Assembly (NCBI GenBank): GCA_023376005.1
Contig: CM042157.1
Coordinates: 63,878,311 to 63,942,310 of the forward strand
Origin: Doryteuthis pealeii
Taxonomy: Eukaryota > Mollusca > Cephalopoda > Myopsida > Loliginidae
Direction of reading: 5' to 3'
DNA: 64,000 nt
In this document: one piece after another, positions 48,000 to 59,559 of the stretch
How positions within the stretch are numbered: the first letter of the stretch is position 1
How the letters are laid out: each line of letters opens with the position of its first letter
Made by a program: the position numbers and the translations under genes
The notes under the pieces: model-generated
What the model was told of the DNA's origin: nothing
Databases searched by the model: none
The model's input: only the letters and a program-made list of their open reading frames with translations

Positions 48000-48480
48000 T
48001 CTTTATATGTATATAATGAAATGTTAATATCTTTTGTTAAATTGAATTTGTATTTTCCTTACCGAAATGTTCAGTGTTAGGTTATCATTTCGATATCTTA
48101 ATGCATTATAAGGATAAGGGTGCTAGCTTCGAACTAATACCCTGCTAATTCATATAACATGAATCCCTCTTCTTAGTTGTTTGACACCTGACTTCGATAA
48201 AGGTAGTGAGGATTACCAAGAGTGTGGTTAAGTACTGCCGAGACAGACATTCTTTTACAGCAAACATATGGTACAAGCAGTGATTCCCGGTGTTGCCTAT
48301 GTATCATAACAAATCAACAATGTCCAATTATATTTTTTAATCAGAAAATAATTGGAGGATGGACAATATTTAGATTATACCGTAGCTTAATCTACTAAGG
48401 ATGTGGTCAATAGAAAAGAGAAAAAAATTCAGGTTAAACATTGTTGTTTTTGTTTTTAGAGGTTTAAAACTGATGTCCAT
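48000..48480. other. Unassigned intergenic sequence
   Basis: No coding frame or repeat was recognised. Confidence 0.3.
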
Positions 48481-48639
48481 AAATCAAATTTATTGTATGT
48501 GTAGGGGGATTAAAAAAATAAAAATAAAATTAAAAAAACAACAAACTCCCATAGAGCCTTGACCGGAAGAACCCCTTTGCGCATGTCCGACAAAAAGGAC
48601 TGATTCCCTACCCCAAAAAGGATACCTCGGCCATTTGAA

Positions 48640-48850
48640 TTTAGGCCACAACTGAAGGCAGTCGTTTTCCTGGCCAGGGACATATCTCCTTGCTACGGCC
48701 AATTAGGATCCGTTCAATAAAGCCTAAGTCATGAAACTACATCTTGCCCTTGTCTCTTTTGTCTTTAGTTCCTTTTCATTCCTTAAATTCCATTTCAGCT
48801 GACCAGCCCACAAGAATTAAGAACCAGTTTTATTGGGGACAAGATACCAG
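48640..48850 (+). mobile_element. Possible LTR fragment, related to 2,520-2,760
   Basis: CAATAAAGCCTAAGTCATG (polyadenylation-like), TTGTCTCTTTTGTCTTTAG, CCTTTTCATTCC, TTTCAGCTGACCAGCC and AAGAACCAGTTTTATTGGGG follow the same order as in the earlier fragment. TTGGGGACAAGAT at the end could be a primer-binding-site region. Confidence 0.4.
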
Positions 48851-48859
48851 TACCAACAA

Positions 48860-49960
48860 ACCTACCTTATCCCCATATGTGGCTGGAATTTTGTTAATTA
48901 ATGTAAAAATACTGAATAAATAAATTTCACCAATTCAATAAAAATATTATTTTTTTTATCTCAACAATACTTTTTTAGTCTTTGTTATTTTATCTTTTTT
49001 GTTTTTTAGTGTTGTTTTTAATTGAATGATATTTTATTTTATGGAGCCCCATGTAATACAATAAAGAAAATACAGATTGGGGGAGGCTAGGAATGTAATA
49101 GTTATGTGTAAATTAGCATGGAAAGTTTTTAGGATGAGTCAGCACAAGCTGCATGGTATTTTTTTTTATTGGTCAAGATATGTAAAATGGTGAATTATGG
49201 AAGAGTAGAGATGAAAGCGTGGGGAGTTTGGAACGATGCGTTGACAGAGTAAGATGTGGCTTTCACTCAGAGCAGTTTGACTTTTATTACTATAAACAAT
49301 AAATGGCATAATACAACATGTCCACCAGCATCCCAAGTTGGTTCCAAATGCAAAACACCAAAGAATTGCCAGCCCATTCAACATCAGATCCAACAGCCAT
49401 ATTCCAGCTTCTCCAAGCAGCACAGAAAATGAGATAAGTATACAACTATTATTTTTATATGACACCTCAACACTCCATTTCAACTGAGGGCCACCACATT
49501 ACACCCGGAAGAGAATCAATTTAATTCAATTTGTTTGAGGAGAGATCAATATTTTCCGATAATTTAACTCCTAAAGAAGACTTCTTCTGGGAAACAACTG
49601 TTTATATTGTGTTGTGTACATTTATTTGTTAAAAAACTGAGTTCTTTAAAAAGCGGACATTCCAATTTAGAAAATTTATTTACATAAGAAAAAAAATACA
49701 TATTATTATGCTTTTGGATTACCATACTTTATGTAGAATAATCATACTAAGTTCCAGTTGCCGTCGAATTGGTAAGACAAGGCAACAAGTAGCCATAACT
49801 GAATATGGATCCAAACCAACAATATACTGACTGATTCACTTCAATACTTTAGAAGAAAAGTTTGGTGATATTGCCGATAGTAAACATGTTCGGAGACAAA
49901 AACAACTTTAACATAGCTCAAATTACAGTTCTGAGTACTAAAACAATTTTTGTTTATTTT
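48860..49960. other. Unassigned AT-rich sequence
   Basis: A block at 49,240-49,510 is less AT-rich and may be a repeat fragment. Otherwise nothing was recognised. Confidence 0.3.
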
Positions 49961-49984
49961 TTTACTTAGAAACCTGGAGTCTAT

Positions 49985-50870
49985 TCTACATATCAAAAAT
50001 GAAAAAAAAATTTGAAAATAGAAATTTCACATTTTTTTAATATGAATAAGATTTTTACAACAATAAAAAAAACTGTCTTTTTTTTACATATATATTAATC
50101 TTACTGTATATTAAAAATAAATAAACTTGAAATTGAATTTTCACATTTTTTTTATACAAATCAGATTTTGCAGACATAAAAAAAGGGCATTTTTTATATA
50201 CTTACCGTATATTAAAAATAAATAAAATTGAAATGGAATTTTCACATTTTTTCTGTTTGTCTTTTTAAAAAGAATATAAATTAGATTTTCCTGCCAATAA
50301 CAAAGTGTATCTTTTTTCAGCTGAACTTGCACAAAAGTGTCAAAATTAGGGTGACCCAGAAAAAACAGAACCCACAAATTTTGTAATAAAACTGTTAATT
50401 TTAACTATGGGGGTTTAGGGTTAGGGTTGGAGTTTAGGGTTAGTTTAATGGGAAAATGAATAAATAATTTTGGTTCTGTTTTTTCTGGGTCACCCTGTAT
50501 ACCGGTGACCCAGAAAAAACAGAACCCACAAATTTTGTAATAAAACTGTTAATTTTAACTAGGGGTGTTTAGGGTTAGGGTTAGGGTTAGCGTTGAGGTT
50601 GGGGTTTAAGGTTAGTTTAATGGGAAAATAAATAAATAATTTGGGTTCTGTTTTTCTGGGTCACCCTAATTTTGACACCTTTGTGCAAGTTCAGCCCTTT
50701 TTTCTGCATACCTACTGTATATCAAAAATAAATAAACTTGAAATGGAATTTTCCTTTTTTTTTTTTTTTTAAATACAAATTAAATTTTTCCGCCAATAAA
50801 AAAGTGCACCTTTTTTGTACATACCTACTGTATATTAAAAATAAATAAACAACAATTATGTGCAAACAAT
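49985..50870 (+). repeat. AT-rich tandem repeat of about 100-135 bp, interrupted by a MITE
   Basis: GTATATTAAAAATAAATAAA recurs at 50,105 and 50,208, and after the MITE at 50,718 (one base changed) and 50,830. Each is followed by GAAATGGAATTTTCAC-like sequence and an upstream GCCAATAA block. The array flanks 50,321-50,694 on both sides. Confidence 0.75.
50321..50694. mobile_element. MITE with TIR CTGAACTTGCACAAAA and two TTAGGG-like cores
   Basis: The ends CTGAACTTGCACAAAAGTG and CACCTTTGTGCAAGTTCAG are inverted. Two internal units with TTAGGG-like motifs are separated by CACCCTGTATACCGGTGACC. It is the sister of 39,971-40,392 and sits inside a tandem array, which fixes its borders. Confidence 0.88.
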
Positions 50871-50988
50871 ATTTCCTATTTTTATATTTTTTTTTTTTTT
50901 ACATTTTATTATGATAATTTCTAAAAACATAATTTTTAATTTTATCCGATTCAATTTTTGCCACTTTATTAAAAAGAAAATGTTAATC

Positions 50989-51382
50989 TGAACATTAGTT
51001 ACATAAATGAGAGTAACCTCCCCTTGTTTGTTTCACTTTGAGGAAGCCATATGTTTTGGTCAGCCATTTTCATTTCACTGTAAATCTACACTGAAAATAC
51101 AAATTTGTTTGAATTAATACCACTGCATGTTTTCACACAAAAATATCCAAAAATCTGTTCTTAATAACAATTAAGTTTATTTCAAATAATATGCAAGCAC
51201 AATTAAGAACACATTTTATGATATTTTCGTGTTAAAACATGCAGGTGTATTGATTCAAACAAATTCGTATTTTCAGTGTAGATTTACGGTGAAATGAAAA
51301 TGGCTGACGAAAACATACGGCTTCCTCAAAGTGAAACAAACAAGGGGAGGTTACTCTCATTTATGTAGCTAATGTTCAGATT
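50989..51382. repeat. Foldback element, arms about 190 bp, near-perfect
   Basis: TGAACATTAGTTACATAAAT at the left pairs with the right end. The match continues through CCTCCCCTTGTTTGTTTC, the CATTTTCATTTCAC block and TGCATGTTTT almost to the centre. A transcript across it would form a hairpin close to 190 bp long. Confidence 0.9.
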
Positions 51383-51389
51383 ACCAAGA

Positions 51390-51930
51390 AAATTGTAATA
51401 GCTCCTAAGTTTTAACCAACTAAAATTTCCTATCAGTAAAAAAACAAACACATTCCATAAATTCTAAAGATAGACTCAAATCAGACTGATTGATGCCAAA
51501 TCCCGATTCAAAAAACCCACGGTTACCAAACAAAATGCACAACTGAGCAACTTACATAATGAAGTGATGATGTCTAGACGTCTAGAAGTCTGTCTAGACT
51601 TCAGATGAGTCAATGACAAATTGAAGCCAGTCTTGGGTGATTTTAGGACTGCCTTCTTCCACATTTGTAGCATCTTCCTTGAAAGCTAAAAAATAAATTA
51701 AGACTCGATAAACAATACTTGTCATATTTACTGAAACATGACTAAAAGATAATTTTGCTACCTAAATAAATATTATATCATCAGGTTGTGCTGACAGCAC
51801 ATATTTCCATGACTCTTTCACAACCTGCCATCCCTATTGGTCATTGCTCCTGGCAGGTTTTCTGCATGGCATCCAGTATCCATACTGAGCTGATTGATGT
51901 AGGTTTTGCTGGTCGTCCTACAGTGGTGTG
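51390..51930. other. Unassigned, with a dispersed repeat fragment at 51,785-51,930
   Basis: The block CCTATTGGTCATTGCTCCTG with GCATCCAGTATCCATACTGA recurs inverted at 53,430-53,560, beside an RTE-like LINE fragment. No gene is seen. Confidence 0.45.
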
Positions 51931-51934
51931 TTCA

Positions 51935-53068
51935 TTAGGTACTACCAATTTTCCCTGTGAAATCCCCCCCCCCTATATTTAGCACAATGAAACTTGCATA
52001 AAGGTTAATCTTATCTTGAAAATTTTTTGTCCATTCAAAAGAAGAAACATTAAAAAAAACTTATTATTATTTAAAAAAAACTTTCAGCTTACAGAAAAAT
52101 AATGAAAATTATAAAGGAAAAACAATGTTTTCATTTTTGCACTGTTAAATCAATTGAAATTTAATGTAGCCAAAAATAAGTTATAACTAGAGGCTTTTTT
52201 AAAAATTCTATGAAAAATCAATTAATGGTCCGATTTTCACAAAAATTTCCATAATTACTTACCTTTTGATGAAAATATGTCTGAAATAGATTTTTCATAA
52301 AATATATTAGGGGAAATATTTTTTTTATGAGGTCTACCACCCCCCTATTTTATTTTATGAAATATGAAAAAATGAACCGACAAAATATGGTTTTTACTTT
52401 TTTTTCTATAAAGATAAGAGTCTGAATAATTATATCAGAAGATTTTTATAAGTTTCAATGCCAATGATTTTCAATAAAAGAACCATGAATACAGAATTCT
52501 GCTAAAAAAATATCAATAAAGAAACTGACTGTGTCCTAAAAAACCAAACTGTTTTACTTATTTTTCAAGATAACAGTAATTTTTCCCCAATCGGATAATT
52601 TGATCTTTGAATTAACAATTTTTCTTTGTAACGACTTTTTAAGTTCTTTATTTCTTTTTTGCGAGATTTAAAAAAAAAAAAACTTCAAAAATATTTTCAT
52701 TTCTTCCTTCAATATTATTGAAGTCAGTTAGTCTACTGTTGGTTTTAATAACAGCAGCTAAGTAGAACTCCAGCAGTGTCCAAGACAGCTGGTATAAATA
52801 GGAAACAAGAATGATCCATTCATGAATCAGGGGGATATGGGTCATTCCATTCCTTGAGTTCTGATTGGTTGCTTGACTGCTTGATTTGAATGACATTGTA
52901 GAGTCTTATATATACTTTGTCATTTTGTAGTGGACTTTGTAGCATTTCGAGTTTGTATTTAAGTTACAATCGCTTGCTGTCTTGTCTTCCCAGTTTGACG
53001 GTAATTGGAACTTATTCTTCAAATATGGCCTAAACTGATCACGTGACCTATTTTGGTGGTACCTTAGT
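51935..53068. mobile_element. Second copy of the TAGGTACCACCAA-TIR element, 1.1 kb
   Basis: The left end TTAGGTACTACCAATTTTC and right end TTTTGGTGGTACCTTA are inverted. From about 51,970 to 52,680 it is the reverse complement of most of 19,540-20,225. It carries about 350 bp more, at roughly 52,690-53,040, than the 0.8-kb copy. Confidence 0.7.
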
Positions 53069-53104
53069 GTTCATGAAATAAAAATTGTATACTAGTAAAA
53101 AAAA

Positions 53105-53335
53105 GTGGAGTGGTGTAGTATTAAAGGAAATGGACATGGTGGGATGAGTTCAAATCCTGGAAGAGTCCGTTTGCATTTCAAATAGCGCTAATACCCTTGG
53201 GAAAGGTATGAATCTAGCTGTTCTCCCTAGAGTTATGAGTAAATAGTAGGGCAGACTGGACTCTTTAGCCTTGGTTAGGTAACCAGTTTAGGAGAAGGAA
53301 AACCTGAACTTGTGTCACATCCTATTGGCTGAGCC
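53105..53335 (+). mobile_element. SINE family B copy
   Basis: GTGGTGTAGTATTAAAGG (A-box region), B-box-like GAGTTCAAATCCTGG, then CCCTTGGGAAAGGTATGAAT, AGTAGGGCAGACTGGACTC and GTGTCACATCC follow in family order. Confidence 0.75.
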
Positions 53336-53619
53336 CACATCCAAGTAAAACAAACAAAATACTGGACACTGCTGAATAAGCAAGGATGAACTCGTAAGTG
53401 ATGTTCTCCTGTGGACACATACACATGGACATACCAGTGTAGACCAACCAGCAAAAAACATGCATCAGTCAGATCTGTGCGAATTCTGGATGCTGTGCGG
53501 AAGACCAGCCAGGGGCGATGACCGATAGGAACTGGCAGCAAGAGGTGTCATAGGAATGTCAGCATGATCTGATGATGATGATGATGATGATGATATGTAC
53601 CAACCAGTTTAGCCTATAT

Positions 53620-54215
53620 CATAAATATTAGTTTTACTTGTATTATTTGCTGTCCATCGTATCAGATGATGACACCACGCAAATCATTTTCCTCCAATAT
53701 TATTCGGTCTCTGGTTGCGTCTTGCCCACTGCCTGTGGGGATGTTAAAGTCCTTCAGGTTTCTGTTGAGGTTGTCTTTGTACCTGAGCTTTGGTCTACCG
53801 ATTCCACGTGATCACTCTCTCAGTTGAGAGTACAGAATCTACTTTGGTAGTCTGTCATCCCCAAGTCTGTTTAAGTAGCCAGCCAGCCTACCTCAGGTTG
53901 CGTTGGACAAGTATTCCGTGCATGCCAGGGAGTCCAGTTCTTTTCAGGATGGTCCGGTTTGAAACATGCTGCCACCATTTGATATTTAATATACTGCACA
54001 AGTGACACATGTAGTAGACATGTAGTCTATGGGGATCCACTTTATATATCGTCCAGGCTTCCACATCGTACAGGAGGGTTGAGAGAACTATGGCACAGTA
54101 TACTGCACATTTAGTTTTCAAGGAGATGTCTCTGTTGAACCAGACTCGCCTTTTCAGCTGACCAAATGCTTTGGAAGCATTTAAAATTCGGAGACCAAGC
54201 TCTGCATATTAGTTA
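53620..54215 (-). pseudogene. LINE reverse-transcriptase C-terminal region (RTE/jockey-like), decayed
   Basis: On the minus strand one frame reads LRILNASKAFGQLKRRVW, then TKCAVYCAIVLSTLLYDVEA, WTIYKVDPHRLH and ILNIKWWQHVSNRTILKRTG, the usual region after the RT thumb in invertebrate LINEs of this kind. After a stop at 53,888 other frames continue with recognisable pieces (RLPKQILYSQL, GRPKLRYKDNLNRNLKDFNIP split by shifts). A (CAT)n run follows at 53,568-53,595. Confidence 0.7.
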
Positions 54216-54219
54216 CTAG

Positions 54220-55330
54220 GATAAAAACCACACTGCCCATCTCACATACCCAGGTAACTCAAAACTAGGTGGGGGGGCTTCTCAAATTTTCATTGCCGAG
54301 AAAATGATATAGTAATGAAATCTGTAAAAGTCTGACTTAGTTGCAATTGTGTTACAAAATTTGTGTGGTGATGTGGGTTGTTGATGTATCCACAAATGAA
54401 AATTCTAAGGGGCTATTGTTTTTCAGATCAGGGAATGGAAAACTACCAGGACGGTTATAGCCACCTGACCCCAGAGGCGGTAATCTTGCACGTCACACAA
54501 TTTAGTTTAGATTTTAGTTTCAACCTGACGTTGAGTAGAGAGGATGCCTATCTCTCTGCTGAGGTTGTTACCTCCCGCGCGGAAGAACGTGGGCAGAAAT
54601 AAATCTTGATCAAGAAAATAAGTCTTGTGAGTTGATTAATTTGCATGACTAAAGAGTTACCCCTTAAAAAGAAGCCCTTAGTAAGGAGACAGCTAGACAA
54701 CAAGATTTTGACCAGATAAAAAGAAGAGGAGACATGATGACTAGATGTAGCAATAAGAAATGAAGAACAAGTAAGACTCAACTCTGTATCTGTCTGTCTC
54801 TCTCTATCACCTGAGTCTCCTCTCTTGATGTATATACCTGACAATGGGCTATACAACAATGGTAATCTTTCTCATTATAGATATATTATACTAGATTTTT
54901 CACAACATCTGACCATTTAGAATGTTAATGCCTCTTCTCAAAGTTATAAATAAAAATAAAACCGTGTTAGTCAGGTGATGAATTACACATGGGAAATTTA
55001 TTAATGCCTACAATTTGATATCAATTCGCTTCTTTTGTTTAGCAATTTGTTATTATATATGTATGTATGTTGCAATAGGGATGTCTAGATAGAGGAGAAT
55101 GAATATAGAATTAATCAGATGGTAAATTACGCATGAGTAATTCATTAATATAAGGAGAGTCAAAAATTATCCACAATTTCACCATAACATACCTTTATAA
55201 TTGTCACACTAGGTTCTGTGAATGCGTGCTTATAGTTTGCACTGTTATGGTCACATGATTGAAGTTTGAGCCTGATAGCACCATTTTGCTTGCTGTCTAC
55301 AGTGTAAACAAGTCCTTCCACCAAGAAAGT
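54220..55330. other. Unassigned intergenic sequence
   Basis: No convincing gene. Short frames at 54,378-54,602 (plus) and 54,548-54,859 (minus) overlap and have no recognisable domain. Confidence 0.3.
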
Positions 55331-55334
55331 GACC

Positions 55335-55570
55335 CAATTTCTCTGGTAACCAGTATAGGAGATGGAAAACTCTGAATTCAAACCTGTTAAACTCCGCTTA
55401 AGAAATTGACCTTGTGTCGCATCCTGCTCGTGCGGAGGGATTGGTAAATATGTATCCCCTTTTCACAAGCATTAGACCAAGGAGATTATTTTAGCATCTG
55501 AGGTGAAGCGACACACCTACCATCAGCTCCTCACTCTACCGTACAGATCACTGTACTACTCATACGTTGA
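55335..55570. mobile_element. SINE B 3' end joined to an inverted SINE A fragment
   Basis: SINE B (plus) ends GCGGAGGGATTGGTAAATATG at about 55,452 and is followed at once by minus-strand SINE A starting CCCCTTTTCACAAGC and ending GAGTTGGC. A SINE B end near an inverted SINE A also occurs at 1,085-1,470, in the other order. Confidence 0.65.
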
Positions 55571-55589
55571 GTTGGCAATAGTTCTACAA

Positions 55590-56250
55590 TATCTATATAT
55601 TAATACTAGTGTTCCTAAAATGTACAACCGTTATCATCTTGCAACACCCTCTGGTTAAAAATGAGTCTGTCCAAGAGGAAATGCAAAAATTTAAATCCTG
55701 ATAATCTGGTGTTGCTTATCTGCCAAATTCTTATTTCTTATGAGTGCCGTCATCTCAGCTAAATAATGGACCATTCCATTTTTATTATAAAGAAAGAAAG
55801 GGAGGAAAAAGGACATGTTACACAGAAAATATGTAAGAAAGAAAGAAAGAAAGAGAGAGGGAGGGTGAGCGTGCAGAAGCTGATCTGTTTCAATTGAACA
55901 TAATAAAAAGATGAAAAGAAGGAAAGAAAGAAAAAAAAAAGTGAGAGAGAATTAAATCAAGTCGGTAGAGCGTTCGGCTAGAAACCACAAGGTTCCTAGT
56001 TCAATACCGGTCCTCGCCAACTCAGCGTATGTGTAGCACAGGGATCTGCACGGTAAAGTAAGGAGCTGGTGGTAGATGTGGCGCCCCACCTCAGATGCTA
56101 AAACAATCTCCTTAGCGCTATTGAAAAGGGGATAGACTCCCTCACTGACTGGCTGACACCGACTTTAGGCCGCCCCGTCGACTTTACTTACTTATTATAC
56201 TTTTTACATATTGAAGTATTTCTAAATAGCTCTTATGTAAACATAGGAAA
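55590..56250 (+). repeat. Direct repeat of 63,440-63,880, here carrying a SINE A insertion
   Basis: GTTCCTAAAATGTACAACCG, ATCTGGTGTTGCTTATC, GGACATGTTACACAGAAAA and the GAAA-rich run match the second copy. At about 55,957 the match is broken by SINE A and resumes at about 56,195 with ATACTTTTTACATATTGAA. Confidence 0.8.
55958..56195 (+). mobile_element. SINE family A, full-length, borders fixed by an empty site
   Basis: It runs from GTCGGTAGAGCGTTCGGC through the B-box-like GTTCAATACCGG to GGCCGCCCCGTCGACTTTAC. The related locus at about 63,815-63,835 lacks it, giving a length of about 235 bp. No clear target duplication is left. Confidence 0.8.
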
Positions 56251-56284
56251 TGTTGTAATAATTAAGAAAAGGTCCTGCTAGTAT

Positions 56285-56575
56285 AGATATATATATTTAC
56301 CAACCACTCTGCACAAGCAAGGTGCGACACAAGGTCAATTTATTAAGTGGAGTTTAACAGGTTTGAATTCAGAGTTTTCCTCCTAGACTGGTTACCTAGC
56401 CAAGGTTAAAGAGCCCAGTCTGTCCTACTATTTACCCATAGCTGAGGGAGAGTAGTTGGATGCATACCTTTCCCAAAGATTATTAGCTATGTGAAATGCA
56501 AACAGCCTTGTCTAGGATTTGAACTCGGGTCAACGAGTCCATTCCCTATGACTCTAACCATTGCACCACACGCCT
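56285..56575 (-). mobile_element. SINE family B, full-length
   Basis: On the minus strand: TGGTGCAATGGTTAGAGTC (A box), GACCCGAGTTCAAATCCTAG (B box), CTTTGGGAAAGG, GGACAGACTGGGCTC and a tail with GTGTCGCACCTTGC. Confidence 0.8.
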
Positions 56576-56599
56576 CCAATGTAGATATAATGGTATATA

Positions 56600-56908
56600 A
56601 AGGTCCTGCTAGTATAGATATAATAGAGCAAAAAGACCCCCCCCCACAACATGGCTGCTAACAAAGACTTCATCAAATGACTCTGGAGTCAAGCATGGTT
56701 TCATGGCCAAAGCATTATTACCACTAACCCAGAGCGCCCCAGCAGTATCTTATAATACCACCAGACTTTGTTGGTTTTCTGTCACACCATGTGAATGTCA
56801 GATCAAAAGGCAGTGTTGTCATGTAATTCCTTTGTTGTATTCATAACTTTCCCATCAATGTAAACCATCCTAACATAAATGAAATTAAGTCTGTGTGCAT
56901 GCATGTCA

Positions 56909-56956
<48 letters not shown>

Positions 56957-57030
56957 TAAACTTTCCAAGATGCTGGGTAAACAGTTTATCTGACACTTAT
57001 TAGATTAGTAGTCTGTTTTATAACAAGAGG
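56600..57030. other. Unassigned; (AT)n at 56,911-56,955
   Basis: No gene is seen. The dinucleotide run is the only feature. Confidence 0.4.
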
Positions 57031-57044
57031 TGAATTTGGTATTT

Positions 57045-57505
57045 CTGTTTGTTTTTTATCATTTTTCTTGTTACTGTCTTCTTCATTCTTTCTCCTTCCA
57101 CATATTTTTTCATTCAATCTTTCTCTTTCTCACCTCTTTTTTATTTCCTTATCTCTCTTTCTCTCTTTCTTTTTCTTCTTTTTCTTTCTCTGATATTCTA
57201 TATTACCAGTCTTCTCCCACTCTCTCATCAATCTTACTTTATCTACCCTTTTTATTCCTTCTCCCTCTGTACATTCTTTCTTTCAATCTTTCTCCTCTTT
57301 CTTTACCTTTTCTCATATCACTTCACTTATTTCTGATTTGTTTTCTTTCTTGTCGTTTCTTTTCTTTTTCTCCCATATTTTAAATCCATCTTTCTCTTTA
57401 TTTCATTTCTCTTTCTTTTGTTCTTCTTCATCATTCTTCATCAATTTCTTTAAAACATTTTTCACCCTTCTATTTTCTTTTCTTTTTTTTTTTCATTATC
57501 AGTTA
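57045..57505 (+). repeat. Polypyrimidine tract, about 460 bp
   Basis: The plus strand is almost entirely T and C, with TTTCTTTCTC-type runs and few purines. Frames read from it are low-complexity and not genes. Confidence 0.85.
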
Positions 57506-57585
57506 TATCAATTTAATATTCATAAGAGATCATCATCATCATCATCATTTCACACCAGCATTTCATTGGTGAGTGTGAGTGACAA

Positions 57586-57770
57586 CAAGTCTCCTCAGGT
57601 CTCCAGGACTCTTCGGAGTATTCTAGCTGATTTCAACAATACTTGCTCTGATTTCCAACCCCTCCAGTCTGTTTTCTAAACTTTTGGGGACTGTTCCAAG
57701 TGCACCAATTACAATTGGTATCACTTTCACCCTCATATTCCAGAGCTTTTTCGATTCTCTAGCAAGGTCC
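57586..57770 (-). mobile_element. RLE LINE 3' end, 5'-truncated copy C
   Basis: On the minus strand it matches the end of the endonuclease frame (ending with the AGGACTCTTC block) and the stop region of copy B at 37,600-37,730, more diverged than copy D. (CAT)n follows at the 3' side; (TTA)n is at 57,773-57,787. Confidence 0.75.
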
Positions 57771-57786
57771 AGATTATTATTATTAT

Positions 57787-58362
57787 TTACTCCTTTTGAG
57801 TTTTCCCATCAGCATTAGCTGATGGTCATTCACTGGAGTCTGAGTGACAGCAAGTCTCCTCAGGTCTCCAATACTCTTCTGAGTATTCTGGCAGATTGCA
57901 GTAGTGCAGTGTTCTGAATGGTTTCAATCCTTCCTCTGATTTCCAAACTTTCCAGACCCTTTTCACATCCATTTGGGACTGTTCCAAGTGCACCAACTAC
58001 AATTGGTATCACTTTCACTTTCATATTCCATAACTTTTTCAGTTCTCTGGCAAGGTCCAGATATTTGTCCATTTTTTCATTTTCCTTTATCTTCACCCTG
58101 TGATCTGCTGGAACTGCAACATCCACCAGTTGACAAGTTGTTTCTTTTTTGTTTATCAATACTAGGTCTGGTCTTCTTGCTGGGATAAGGTGATCCGTTT
58201 TTATTTCAAAGTCCCAAAGAATTTTATGCGTTTCGTTCTCAAGAACAGATTCTGGTTTATGCATATACCATTTTATTGTATGGTCAAAATGTCATTTTTT
58301 GCATAATTCCCAGTGTATCACCTTCCCAACCCAGTCGTGTCTAGTTTTGTATTCTCGTTGTG
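57787..58362 (-). mobile_element. RLE LINE, 5'-truncated copy D
   Basis: This covers the end of the region after the CCHC finger, the whole endonuclease and the 3' UTR (ending AACTCAAAAGGAGTAAA on the minus strand). (TTA)n lies on both sides (57,773-57,787 and 58,363-58,385). Confidence 0.85.
57860..58264 (-). CDS. RLE endonuclease reading frame of LINE copy D (fragment)
   Basis: The open frame of 134 residues has ARRPDLVLINKKETTCQLVD, the PD-x14-D endonuclease signature, uninterrupted. KYLDLARELKKLW and KVIPIVVGALGTVP follow, and it ends after LRRVLET as in copy B. Upstream, an in-frame TGA near 58,290 separates it from REYKTRHDWVGKVIHWELC. It shows what copy B lost by its frameshift. It is not an independent gene. 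Confidence 0.8.
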   Translation of the reverse strand: MHKPESVLENETHKILWDFEIKTDHLIPARRPDLVLINKKETTCQLVDVAVPADHRVKIKENEKMDKYLDLARELKKLWNMKVKVIPIVVGALGTVPNGCEKGLESLEIRGRIETIQNTALLQSARILRRVLET

Positions 58363-58429
58363 CTATATTATTATTATTATTATTATCATTATTTCACTCC
58401 TCGTGAGTTTTTCAATCAATTGGCTGCAC

Positions 58430-58865
58430 AGGTCAGGCCCAAGCACCTATACAATTGTCCCAAACGTATTGCCCTTATGGCAAGCCCCTAACCCTTTTTA
58501 TCATATGTGTGCTAGAAAGCAGTGGCTGAGGGTCTTAGTATTCTTGGTATAATGATAAACTGGATCTAATAGTGAAGTTCCAATTTTGGAGCACTGGAGA
58601 GTGGGGAGTATTCCCTCATCATCATTACTCCTAGGTCCACTCTGACCCGGAGTGGCAGTACTCTTTAGGGCCCCATCTATGGATCAAATAGAAAAAAAAT
58701 GAGCTTAAAAAATCTGTTTAAAAAAATTGAGTTAAAAGAAAAATTGAATACCCATCAAGAATGAATAAAACAAAATGTCTTCGGCATAAAATAACCCAAC
58801 AAGGACTTACATGCCATAAAATCCAACCAACCAGCCTACCTACCAACCAACCAACCAACCAACCA
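58430..58865 (+). mobile_element. 570-bp retroposon, 5'-truncated, variant tail
   Basis: It starts near CAAGCACCTATACAATTGTC and ends with CATAAAATAACCCAACAAGG, ATGCCATAAAATCCAACC and (AACC)n. Confidence 0.8.
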
Positions 58866-58875
58866 ATTTCCATGT

Positions 58876-59078
58876 CTAGACACTGGAGCCAGACAGCGAG
58901 GGAGTCTATCCCCTTTTCACTAGTGCTAGACCAAGAAGATTGTTTTGGCGTCTGAGGCGAGGCACCACAACTACGATCAGCACTTTACTGCACAGATCCC
59001 GGGGCTACTCATAAGCGGAGTTGGTGAGGGCCTGTATTGAACCAGGAACCTTGTGGTTCCTAGTTGAACGCTTTACCG
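58876..59078 (-). mobile_element. SINE family A copy
   Basis: From the tail side, CCAGACAGCGAGGGAGTC to the head side GGTTCCTAGTTGAACGC, minus orientation. It follows directly after the retroposon tail. Confidence 0.75.
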
Positions 59079-59084
59079 GGTACA

Positions 59085-59370
59085 ATATTCTATGGTTATC
59101 ATTATAAGAAATATAATCACAGACCCAAGTTCAAATCCTATGACAAAGCTATTTGCATTTCACTTTGTGCTAATGCCCTTGGGAAAGGCATGAATCCACC
59201 TGTTCTCCCTCCAGCTATAGGTAAACAGTAGGGAAGATTGGGTTCTTTAGCTTTGCAGCCAGTCTAGAAGAAGGAAAACACTGAATTCTAACCAGCTCTA
59301 CTCCGTTTAAAAATTGTGACCTTGTGTCACATCCTGCTTGTGGCAGAGGTATTGGGCAAATACATACAGC
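59085..59370 (+). mobile_element. SINE family B, near full-length
   Basis: GGTTATCATTATAAGAAAT, B-box-like AAGTTCAAATCC, GCCCTTGGGAAAGGCATG, and the tail GTGTCACATCCTGCTTG. Confidence 0.75.
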
Positions 59371-59559
59371 TAAACCCCCAAATTATAATTCTGGCATTGG
59401 CCATAACTTAGTAGCTGGGTGAAAACTAAAGAAATATGGTCGATGTCTGACTTGTAGCTAATTGAAGATGCAATTTTGGGATTTAAATATTCAGTAAACA
59501 GAAATGAAGAAAATGATTGAAATTTACTCTTGACTGGATGGTAAATGCATATATTCATT

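Noticed and set aside
57030..57679. Phenylalanine/serine-rich frames of about 115 residues
   Set aside because: They are translation of a polypyrimidine tract.
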